Under the pieces are notes generated by a model that was not told the DNA's origin, did no database searches, and saw only the letters and a program-made list of their open reading frames with translations. Both the position numbers and the translations under genes were made by a program. Shown here one piece after another: positions 1 through 5,005 of a stretch of DNA of 8,522 nt. Positions within the stretch are counted from its first letter, which is position 1; every line of letters starts with the position of its first letter. The DNA is from CAYRLW01 sp964425215 (GTDB lineage: Bacteria > Spirochaetota > Spirochaetia > Treponematales > Breznakiellaceae), in contig CAYRLW010000083.1 of NCBI GenBank assembly GCA_964425215.1, forward strand, positions 1-8,522, given 5' to 3'.

Positions 1-55
<55 letters not shown>

Positions 56-73
56 ATGGTTAGCCTGTTTTGG

Positions 74-1117
74 CTATATCGGTTTTACAGCCGGTTTTAC
101 AGCGGACGTTCCCGTTCTGGCCTCATCGAGGCGACGGATGCGGTCCCTCAGCAGTTCGTCCTTCTTTACGTACTTGCGGATCATCGCGGCCACATAGTCC
201 TCTGACCAGGTGAAGATCTCGGCGATTTCCCGTTCGGTCAGGCCGCCCACGTACATTCGGGTCGCTGCTGTGCCGCGCAGGTCGTGGAAATGCTTGTCGA
301 TGCCCGCCCGCTTTTTCGCTTTCTGAAATGACGATCCGAAGCCGCCGCGCCAGCGCTCGTCGTCCTGGTTATTCAGGACCGTCAGCGACTCATTGCTTCT
401 GGGGATAGCCGCCAGGAAGTCGCGAAGCTCGCCGTAGAGCGGGATCAGGGTTTCCTTGCGGTGGGAGCTCTTGCCCGTTGTGATCTCGATCGAAAGCGGC
501 TGGATATGATTCCACTGGAGCCGAAGAAGGTCCGATGTCCGCAACCCTGTGAGGGCTGCGAGGCGAACGGCCCTCATCATCTGCGGCGACGTCTTCGCGG
601 CCTCCAGCTGTTCGAGCTCGGCCGCTGTCCAGATGATCATGGATCGGTTGGACTTGTAGAGGCGCGGCATGCCCGTGACGGCGTTCGTCATCAGCTTGCC
701 CTCCTGGATGCCGAACGTAAGCAGCCGAGACAGCACCTCCAAGGCCACGTCGGCCGAGCGTGGCGTGTCCTTGTACTGGTCTCGCCACTTGCGGATAACG
801 ACCTTGATCAGAGGGCGGTCGAACGCCGCGATGCGCGTGGCGCCGAACTTCTCCTGGATCCGGTCTAGCCACGGCGTCCAATTCTGCCGCGTCTTGGCCG
901 ATATCTCTTTCTTCCAATGGTCGCTGCCTCGCCAAGCGGCGCAGAGGGACGCCATCACTGTGGTGTCGACCGTCTGACGACCGCTGGTGAGGCTGGCCAG
1001 TTCAGCAATGAACTCCGGGCTTCCCGGTTCGCTCAGGATGCGAGGGCCGCCGCGCCAGGCGTAGGTGTAAGTGCGGCCTTTGGCCTGCACTACATGGACG
1101 CCCTTAATGGGGAGCAT
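74..1117 (-). CDS. int: Tyrosine recombinase / phage integrase
   Basis: A 347-aa site-specific recombinase, the usual length for phage integrases. An N-terminal arm/core-binding region (about 1-155) precedes the catalytic domain. Catalytic candidates are Arg193 in GLRTSD, Lys216 in TGKSSH, His278 and Arg281 in HDLR, Trp304 in place of the second His, and nucleophile Tyr316 in IRKYV. I chose the ATG at 1117 over the longer ORF start at 1228, because the extra 37 residues are low-complexity shadow of the upstream gene and residue 38 begins a typical integrase N-terminus. The start overlaps the stop of the 65-aa gene by 14 nt, suggesting translational coupling; its own Shine-Dalgarno is weak. 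The gene ends 18 bp from attL and should integrate and, with a directionality factor, excise this element. The C-terminal AVKPAVKP comes from two DNA repeats that look like its own arm sites. Confidence 0.95.
   Translation of the reverse strand: MLPIKGVHVVQAKGRTYTYAWRGGPRILSEPGSPEFIAELASLTSGRQTVDTTVMASLCAAWRGSDHWKKEISAKTRQNWTPWLDRIQEKFGATRIAAFDRPLIKVVIRKWRDQYKDTPRSADVALEVLSRLLTFGIQEGKLMTNAVTGMPRLYKSNRSMIIWTAAELEQLEAAKTSPQMMRAVRLAALTGLRTSDLLRLQWNHIQPLSIEITTGKSSHRKETLIPLYGELRDFLAAIPRSNESLTVLNNQDDERWRGGFGSSFQKAKKRAGIDKHFHDLRGTAATRMYVGGLTEREIAEIFTWSEDYVAAMIRKYVKKDELLRDRIRRLDEARTGTSAVKPAVKPI
80..103 (+). repeat. Tandem putative integrase arm sites beside attL
   Basis: Two perfect adjacent copies of the 12-mer CGGTTTTACAGC occur at 80-91 and 92-103, about 25 bp inside attL. 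The core TTTTACAGC recurs in the same orientation near attR at 8378-8386 and 8430-8438. This arrangement fits arm-type binding sites for the integrase N-terminal domain. Read on the minus strand, the pair encodes the doubled Ala-Val-Lys-Pro at the integrase C-terminus. Confidence 0.7.
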
Positions 1118-1301
1118 GGCCACCGTCGAGGAGCTCGCGAATCTCCGCGTCCAGCGCGGCGTCTTCAGCCTGAACAGGTGGGACCGCCAGAGGCAAGATG
1201 GTGACCTTGCCTTCGGGAGAGATGTCAACGCGGTGCTGGCCGCTTTCGATGGCTCGCTGGATGATGCTCGTCAGCGATCGGCGGTTCGATTGCTTCTGCA
1301 T
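1104..1301 (-). CDS. Small hypothetical protein upstream of integrase
   Basis: A 65-aa polar protein: a basic N-terminal helix (about 7-20), then a hydrophobic strand-like stretch after VDISPEGKVTIL (about 25-36), then an acidic helical tail. Small proteins with a helix followed by an 'I.PDG.I.I' hairpin are common in alphaproteobacterial prophages near integrases; I know of no assigned function. The ATG directly abuts the TAA of the winged-helix gene and is preceded by GGGAGAG, a fair Shine-Dalgarno. Its 3' end overlaps the int start by 14 nt. Position directly before int makes a directionality factor (excisionase) conceivable, but no MerR/Xis-type HTH is visible, so this is only a guess. 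Confidence 0.7.
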   Translation of the reverse strand: MQKQSNRRSLTSIIQRAIESGQHRVDISPEGKVTILPLAVPPVQAEDAALDAEIRELLDGGHAPH

Positions 1302-1685
1302 TTAGAGCTCTCCCAGGGCGCGCTTAACGCGAAGACGGCCCAGCGGTGAAAGGCGGTAGCCGTGGCCACGAACGGTTTCAGTTGCGTCGCCGCCCAAGGC
1401 ACCGCGCACGCGGACCATGTAGACGTCGATCTGCTTGGGGTGGCGGTCACGGTTGCGGTCGGTGCCCGGGATCTGATCCAGAAGCGCCTGTCGCGAAAGG
1501 ATGCGGCCGTTGGCTGCGGCAAGGCGCGACAGTAGCCACGTTGCGCCTGGCGGCATGCCGAACGCCTTCTGCAGCTTCTCGAATCGATCCCAGTCCTCGG
1601 TCGCGCCGAGCAGATCTTCGTAGTGAGCCAGCATCGCCTCCAGGACGGCGCGGGGGAGAGTTGCGATCTCAGGGCGCATATTCAT
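1302..1685 (-). CDS. Stand-alone OmpR/PhoB-type winged-helix protein
   Basis: A 127-aa protein whose residues about 48-113 match the effector domain of OmpR/PhoB response regulators. LLSRLAAANGRILSRQALLDQI forms the first helices, IDVYMVRVRGAL (86-97) the recognition helix, and TVRGHGYRL (104-112) the terminal wing hairpin. There is no receiver domain; the N-terminal 45 residues are a short helical region instead. The start at 1685 is chosen because AGGAGG lies about 5 nt upstream; the longer frame to 1799 adds an Arg-rich shadow. The ATG overlaps the stop of a 21-aa peptide ORF as ATGA. Without a phospho-acceptor domain it probably binds DNA constitutively or depends on a partner. Likely a regulator of the element; target unknown. 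Confidence 0.85.
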   Translation of the reverse strand: MNMRPEIATLPRAVLEAMLAHYEDLLGATEDWDRFEKLQKAFGMPPGATWLLSRLAAANGRILSRQALLDQIPGTDRNRDRHPKQIDVYMVRVRGALGGDATETVRGHGYRLSPLGRLRVKRALGEL

Positions 1686-1747
1686 GCACGCCTCCTGACG
1701 CCGACGATGATCGCGGCGGCGACGAGCGCCAAGGCGAAGGCCATCAT
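1682..1747 (-). CDS. Possible 21-aa single-span membrane peptide
   Basis: An ATG at 1747 opens a 21-codon frame that is almost wholly hydrophobic (MMAFALALVAAAIIVGV) and ends in Arg-Arg-Arg-Ala. It overlaps the stop of the 90-aa gene by 4 nt (ATGA) and the start of the winged-helix gene by 4 nt (ATGA), so it fills the space between them exactly. It could be a small membrane protein or merely a translated relay that couples the flanking genes. Its codons contain the AGGAGG that serves the downstream gene. Hydrophobic frames arise easily in GC-rich DNA, so evidence is limited to the double overlap. Confidence 0.45.
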   Translation of the reverse strand: MMAFALALVAAAIIVGVRRRA

Positions 1748-2016
1748 TGGCGGAAGCCGGTTCTGGCGCTGTGGCCGTAGCGATCCAGATGGTCTTCATG
1801 CTTGGCGCGCAAGGCGGCCGCCGCCTCGATCTTGCGGCCGATCAAGGCGAGGCGGACGAGCTCAGCATGTTCTGCGGTGAATGCCGTAAGGGCGCGATCG
1901 GCGATTGCGCTGGCTACGTCGTCGGTCAGGTTACGGTCTGGATCAACGGTCAGGACGTGTCGGCCATCGGCGTCCACGATAGCGCCGTTGCCTTCGCGGC
2001 GGAATGGCAGCTTCAT
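1744..2016 (-). CDS. Hypothetical prophage-type protein, 90 aa
   Basis: A 90-aa soluble protein. The first half (about 1-45) looks like a short beta-rich module followed by an 'LTDDVASAIADRAL' helix; the second half is a charged Ala-rich helix. The pattern 'R..GN..IVDADGR.VL' followed by 'D..AS.IAD.L' is familiar to me from small alphaproteobacterial phage proteins of unknown function, but I cannot name a family. Its ATG overlaps the TGA of the TetR-type gene by one base (TGATG) with no strong Shine-Dalgarno, so it probably depends on coupling. Its stop overlaps the start of the 21-aa peptide ORF. Confidence 0.75.
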   Translation of the reverse strand: MKLPFRREGNGAIVDADGRHVLTVDPDRNLTDDVASAIADRALTAFTAEHAELVRLALIGRKIEAAAALRAKHEDHLDRYGHSARTGFRQ

Positions 2017-2396
2017 CAGGAGTCAGCCTGCAGCATGGCCGCCATGTCGGCTTTGCCACGGAAGAAGTGGATCTCATGCGCCAGCTCCGAATGACCGGTG
2101 GCGGTGAAGATCAGATCCGACTCGTCCAGGAGAGCGATGCGCTTCACGATCTCGACGGCCTCGGCGCCAAGGCGGGTAAGGTGGGAGTCGACGGGCGGTT
2201 CACATCCGAAGGCCGCGCGCCAGACATCGTCCTTGCTTTCGAAGTTCGAGAACACCGAACCTGTAGACATACCCATGGCGTCGGCGAGGTCGCGGATCCC
2301 GTTCTGATGATAGCTGCCCGGCTCGGCCCAGAGCGCCTTGGCAGCTGCTATGACTTTTTGCCGCGTCGCGGCCTTGGACATTTCACGCTTGGTCAT
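2016..2396 (-). CDS. TetR-type HTH protein, short (126 aa)
   Basis: Residues about 11-64 match the TetR/AcrR N-terminal DNA-binding domain: a first helix RQKVIAAAKALW, then IRDLADAMGMSTGSVFSNFESKDDVWRAAF in which the 'D.A...G.S.GS.F..F.SKDD' signature is clear. TetR regulators are normally about 190-220 aa. Here only about 60 residues follow, so the usual ligand-binding and dimerisation domain is missing or replaced. The start at 2396 has an excellent AAGGAGG 5 nt upstream, which itself overlaps the end of the XRE gene (11-nt gap). Likely a DNA-binding regulator of the element; whether it is a decayed TetR or a natural short phage form is open. Confidence 0.82.
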   Translation of the reverse strand: MTKREMSKAATRQKVIAAAKALWAEPGSYHQNGIRDLADAMGMSTGSVFSNFESKDDVWRAAFGCEPPVDSHLTRLGAEAVEIVKRIALLDESDLIFTATGHSELAHEIHFFRGKADMAAMLQADS

Positions 2397-2407
2397 GACG
2401 CCCTCCT

Positions 2408-2809
2408 TCAGGCGGCTGCGGAGGCGGGCGTCGGGGCGCTCGCGCTGATGATGGCCTTGGCCACCTCGAGAATGGAATGCTGCTGATCGGGGCGCATACG
2501 GCCGACCAAACGGGCCAACTGGACGCCGACGATGCTGGAGCCGAGAGCGGCCAGAGGATCGGGTATCGGGTCGCCATCGTTCCGCAGGGTCGGCAAAAGG
2601 TCGGCCGGCTCGATCTGCAGGGCGGTTCTCAGCTGGGCCAGGGTCGATAGCGCGATGCGGCTTTCGCCTTTCTCGTACTTCTGGACCTGCTGGAAGGTGA
2701 CGCCGATAGCGGCGCCGAGTTCAGTCTGCGAGAGGTCGCGACGGATCCGCGCCTGGCGAAGGCGCTGGCCGATCTCGACATCGATGGCGGTTGCGGAACG
2801 ACGGGCCAT
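2408..2809 (-). CDS. XRE/Cro-type HTH repressor candidate
   Basis: A 133-aa protein with an HTH_3 domain at about 14-73: IGQRLRQARIRRDLSQTELGAAIGVTFQQVQKYEKGESRIALSTLAQL. The 'LSQ.ELG...GVTFQQVQKYEKG' core is characteristic of alphaproteobacterial XRE regulators. A proline-containing linker leads to a C-terminal amphipathic region (about 86-122) that may dimerise. The ATG at 2809 is chosen because it overlaps the stop of a 30-aa ORF (TGATG) and starts right at the domain's N-terminal extension; the frame to 2944 is shadow. Its Shine-Dalgarno AGAGG lies in a perfect 5-bp stem with CCTCT just before the start. As the promoter-proximal HTH gene it is the best candidate for the element's lysogeny-type repressor. 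Confidence 0.87.
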   Translation of the reverse strand: MARRSATAIDVEIGQRLRQARIRRDLSQTELGAAIGVTFQQVQKYEKGESRIALSTLAQLRTALQIEPADLLPTLRNDGDPIPDPLAALGSSIVGVQLARLVGRMRPDQQHSILEVAKAIISASAPTPASAAA

Positions 2810-2901
2810 CAGAGGCGTCCTCTCAGCAGCAGGAAAATGAGGAGGTAGACGGCGGCGGCGATAAGAGCGCCACGCACCAGGTTCAGTCGGTCGATCTTCA
2901 T
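2809..2901 (-). CDS. Possible 30-aa single-span membrane peptide
   Basis: An ATG at 2901 opens a 30-codon frame: a charged start MKIDRLNLVRG, a hydrophobic span ALIAAAVYLLIFLLL, and a basic tail RGRL. This is a textbook small inner-membrane topology with positive charge on both sides. The TGA overlaps the XRE start codon by one base (TGATG). The start overlaps the stop of a 34-aa upstream ORF as ATGA. Its last codons include the Shine-Dalgarno and the hairpin before the XRE gene, so at minimum it could act as a coupled leader peptide controlling repressor synthesis. Not recognisable as a known family. Confidence 0.5.
   Translation of the reverse strand: MKIDRLNLVRGALIAAAVYLLIFLLLRGRL
2811..2823 (-). 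promoter_or_regulatory. Hairpin enclosing the XRE gene's ribosome-binding site
   Basis: On the minus-strand RNA, AGAGG-ACG-CCUCU forms a perfect 5-bp stem with a 3-nt loop immediately before the XRE ATG (2809-2807). AGAGG is the likely Shine-Dalgarno. The 30-aa peptide's final codons pass through the stem, so a translating ribosome would open it. The stem is short, so its effect is an inference. Confidence 0.35.
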
Positions 2902-3002
2902 GCGCGGAGCCAGAGCGCCAGAAAGGCGACGCAGCAGGCGGCAAGCGCGAACGGCTGGGCCCTTCTACAATGCCTGTTCAATGAGCCGATCCAGGCCGCC
3001 AT
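2898..3002 (-). CDS. Possible 34-aa membrane peptide at operon head
   Basis: An ATG at 3002 begins a 34-codon frame starting MAAWIGSLNRHCRRAQ, followed by a hydrophobic span (PFALAACCVAFLALWL) and Arg-Ala. Its TGA overlaps the ATG of the 30-aa peptide by 4 nt (ATGA). No good Shine-Dalgarno is visible, only GGCGG. It lies 41 bp from the divergent portal start. The overlap and the membrane-span pattern favour translation; the tiny size and GC-rich context weaken it. It could alternatively be untranslated leader. Confidence 0.4.
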   Translation of the reverse strand: MAAWIGSLNRHCRRAQPFALAACCVAFLALWLRA

Positions 3003-3043
3003 CGGCGCCGCCGGCGGATCCTCTACCGTGGAGATTTACGGCA
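3003..3043. promoter_or_regulatory. Divergent junction between regulator operon and portal gene
   Basis: Only 41 bp separate the minus-strand operon head (3002) from the portal ATG (3044). The stretch contains a GC-rich inverted element (GGCGCCGCCGGCG) and a portal-side GTGGAG about 10 nt before the ATG. A -10-like TACAAT on the plus strand lies at 2966-2971, inside the 34-aa ORF, without a convincing -35. Promoters for both directions should lie in or around this segment; in P2 the cos site also lies near gpQ, but I see no recognisable cos sequence. Confidence 0.3.
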
Positions 3044-4063
3044 ATGACTGAGACCCTGCCTGCAAAGCCCGTCGAGGGCGTGGTCGAGGCCGGCCCCATG
3101 GCGTTCGCCCTGGGCGACGCGGAGCCGGTGCTGAACCGGCGCGAGCTCCTGGACGGGCTGGAATGCTGGGACATCGCTGGCGTCGGCGGCCGCTATTACC
3201 AGACGCCGCTGCCGATGGATGTCCTGTCGAAGACCGGCAACGTCACGTCGCACCACTCCTCGGCGTTTCGGGTGAAGCTGAACCAGCTGCTGCGCGACTT
3301 TGTCCCGCATCCGCTGCTGGACCGGGCCACGTTCGAGGGTCTGGCGCTCGATCACCTGGTGCTGGCCAACTTCTACGTCGAGCGCGTGGACAACCTGCGC
3401 GGCCAGCCGATGAAGCTGAAGCGCAGCCTGGCGCGCTATACCCGTCGCGGGGTCGAGGAGGGTGCGTTCGTCTTCCTGTCGGAGTGGCACAAGGAACACT
3501 GGTTCAAGAAGGGCGCGGTCTTCCACGGCATGCAGCCCTGGCTCGATCAGGAGATCTATGGCGTGCCCGAGTACCTGAGCGCGCTACAGTCGGCTTTTCT
3601 GAACGAGAACGCGACCCTGTTCCGCCGGCGCTACTACCTCAACGGCGCGCACGCCGGCTTCATCATGTACGTGGGTGAGGGCGGTCTGAGTGAAACAGAC
3701 GCCGAGGCGCTGCGCAGCGCGATGAAGAACACCAAGGGCGTCGGCAACTTCCGATCGATGTTCGTCCACCTGCCCAACGGCAAGAAGGACAGCCTGCAGT
3801 TGCTGCACCCGGGCGAGGCGGCGGCCAAGGATGAGTTTCTGGGGATCAAGAACACGACCCGCGACGACGTCCTGGCCGCGCACCGCGTGCCGCCGCAGCT
3901 GCTGGGCGTAGTGCCCGCGAACGCTGGCGGCTTCGGCGACGTCGAGAAGGCTGACCAGGTCTTCTATCGCAACGAGATTCAGCCGCTGCAGCAGCGGTTC
4001 CTGGCGATCAACGACTGGCTGGGCATGGAGGTGGTGCGGTTTAAGGAACGCTTGGAGGCGTAG
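3044..4063 (+). CDS. P2 gpQ-type phage portal protein
   Basis: A 339-aa portal, close to the 344 aa of P2 gpQ. The family signature runs throughout: FALGDAEPVLNRRELLD near the N-terminus, HHSSAF.VK.N and FVPHPLLD, then YTRRGVEEG, F.G.QPWLDQEIYG, NENATLFRRRYYLNGAHAGFIMY, MKNTKGVGNFRSMFVH.PNGKKD, AAKDEFLGIKN, RDDVLAAHRVPPQLLG and GGFGDVEKADQVF.RNEIQPLQ. In P2 it forms the dodecameric ring at one capsid vertex through which DNA is packaged and to which the tail joins. The ATG at 3044 fits the family N-terminus; the frame open to 2900 is not needed. The gene appears full length with no frameshift, yet its normal partners (terminase, scaffold, capsid) are absent. Its last 23 bp overlap the convergent gene ending at 4041. 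Confidence 0.97.
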   Translation: MTETLPAKPVEGVVEAGPMAFALGDAEPVLNRRELLDGLECWDIAGVGGRYYQTPLPMDVLSKTGNVTSHHSSAFRVKLNQLLRDFVPHPLLDRATFEGLALDHLVLANFYVERVDNLRGQPMKLKRSLARYTRRGVEEGAFVFLSEWHKEHWFKKGAVFHGMQPWLDQEIYGVPEYLSALQSAFLNENATLFRRRYYLNGAHAGFIMYVGEGGLSETDAEALRSAMKNTKGVGNFRSMFVHLPNGKKDSLQLLHPGEAAAKDEFLGIKNTTRDDVLAAHRVPPQLLGVVPANAGGFGDVEKADQVFYRNEIQPLQQRFLAINDWLGMEVVRFKERLEA

Positions 4064-4778
4064 CGGGAAATAACAGGGTCATGCCGCGAATGAAATCCAA
4101 GGCGGCATCTATCGTAGCACTCGTCATCATGACTTCCTGGAACGATCCGTCGGCGGTGTGGGCACCTATGCGGTCGTTGCGGACCACAATTCCAAGGTCA
4201 AGAATGTTTGTCCCAACGGTCGTCGCGACCGGGTTGATGGAGCGCCCACGACTCAAACCAGCAAAACGTTCGTCCAAGTGTGCGAGCGTGTCCCTCACCG
4301 GCACCAATCCAGGTACAGCAATGTCAAACTGCGAGCAGAGCATCTGCGCCGCAACTTGATCGGCAGCGTGAAGGGAGACGCTTCTGAGCATAAGCCTGAA
4401 AACAGCTAATTCGTAGACGAACGAGCGCGCGGCAAGATCGACCACTTCTCCTGGGAAAGAGCCTTCAGCCACCATAGGTATGGCGCTCTCAAGATCAGTA
4501 GGTTGATGCTTGGCAATAAGAGCGTTCATCAACATACCATCTGAAGCTTCACTGTACGTCCCCGTCGCAGCGTGCGTTGCCGAACTGATGCCGCCCTCTT
4601 GGATGTAGTTCGCATGAAGGGCTTTGGCGGCTTCAGTCAGCGCAAGTTGGCGCGCTGCCATGAACATCCAGCTATCAACGGGGCCTGGGTAAACCCTCCC
4701 CGTAACTGAAAAGATCAAATCAAGGCGCAATTTCAAACGTCCTGCTGATGGTCCAAGCGAATGTGCTGGACCCTCCAT
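4041..4778 (-). CDS. Hypothetical protein with HEPN-like Rx4H motif
   Basis: A 245-aa, mostly helical soluble protein that I do not recognise as a named family. Helices predominate at about 40-60, 82-105, 110-150 and 215-236. The motif VRDTLAHLDERF (161-172) has Arg162 and His167, spaced like the catalytic Rx4H of HEPN RNase domains, and sits after a long helix as in those proteins. A small Gly/Ser loop (GLSRGRS) follows. HEPN proteins are often toxins, abortive-infection or defence effectors, but one motif is weak evidence. DNA composition is visibly less GC-rich than the portal gene. The ATG at 4778 is the longest start with GGGG about 8 nt upstream; Met38 or Met40 are alternatives. Its stop lies inside the portal gene, convergently. 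Confidence 0.72.
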   Translation of the reverse strand: MEGPAHSLGPSAGRLKLRLDLIFSVTGRVYPGPVDSWMFMAARQLALTEAAKALHANYIQEGGISSATHAATGTYSEASDGMLMNALIAKHQPTDLESAIPMVAEGSFPGEVVDLAARSFVYELAVFRLMLRSVSLHAADQVAAQMLCSQFDIAVPGLVPVRDTLAHLDERFAGLSRGRSINPVATTVGTNILDLGIVVRNDRIGAHTADGSFQEVMMTSATIDAALDFIRGMTLLFPATPPSVP

Positions 4779-5005
4779 TTATATGCCCCATGCCTACTGG
4801 TCGCGGGCAAGGGCGCGCAAGAGGCCCGAGAGGTGATCATCACGTGCAGGGGCCGACCTGGGTAGAACCACGGAAACGTCAACGGCGGCCGGGCTTGTCA
4901 ACAGCCCGCCCACAGACTTGGAACAAAAAGAGAACAAAACGCTTGAGGCCAGCAGGCTCGGCGCCCTAGAGCGGCGGCGGGTCGGTCGGCTCCTGGAGCG
5001 AAACC
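4779..5005. promoter_or_regulatory. Divergent promoter region, HEPN-like gene / umuDC
   Basis: A 227-bp gap without a convincing gene. It holds the palindrome GTGATCATCAC (4833-4843), a possible operator, and the LexA box at 4921-4935. A -35-like TTGTCA occurs at 4895-4900, but the hexamer 17 bp downstream (TTGGAA) is a poor -10. Confidence 0.45.
4921..4935 (-). promoter_or_regulatory. LexA box (SOS operator) of umuDC
   Basis: The plus strand reads GAACAAAAAGAGAAC, that is GAAC-N7-GAAC; its complement is GTTC-N7-GTTC, the direct-repeat LexA box established for alphaproteobacteria. It lies 70 bp upstream of the umuD start, where an SOS operator is expected. The spacing is exact and both half-sites are perfect. 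Confidence 0.82.

Noticed and set aside
1118..1228. Longer integrase start at 1228
   Set aside because: The extra 37 residues lie antiphase over the 65-aa gene, are Arg/Ser-rich and do not resemble an integrase N-terminus; ATG 1117 fits better.
2242..2259. GTTCGAGAACACCGAAC as a second LexA box
   Set aside because: The half-site spacing is wrong (GAAC-N3-GAAC) and it lies inside the TetR-type gene.
2900..3043. Portal start upstream at 2900
   Set aside because: The 48 additional residues are Arg/Ala/Pro shadow. P2-type portals begin close to the MTETLPAKP start at 3044.
3023..3526. 167-codon minus-strand frame inside the portal gene, and similar long antisense frames within umuC and int
   Set aside because: They lie opposite strongly conserved genes in high-GC DNA, where antisense frames stay open by codon bias. 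The compositions are Arg/Gly/His-rich with no recognisable domain.
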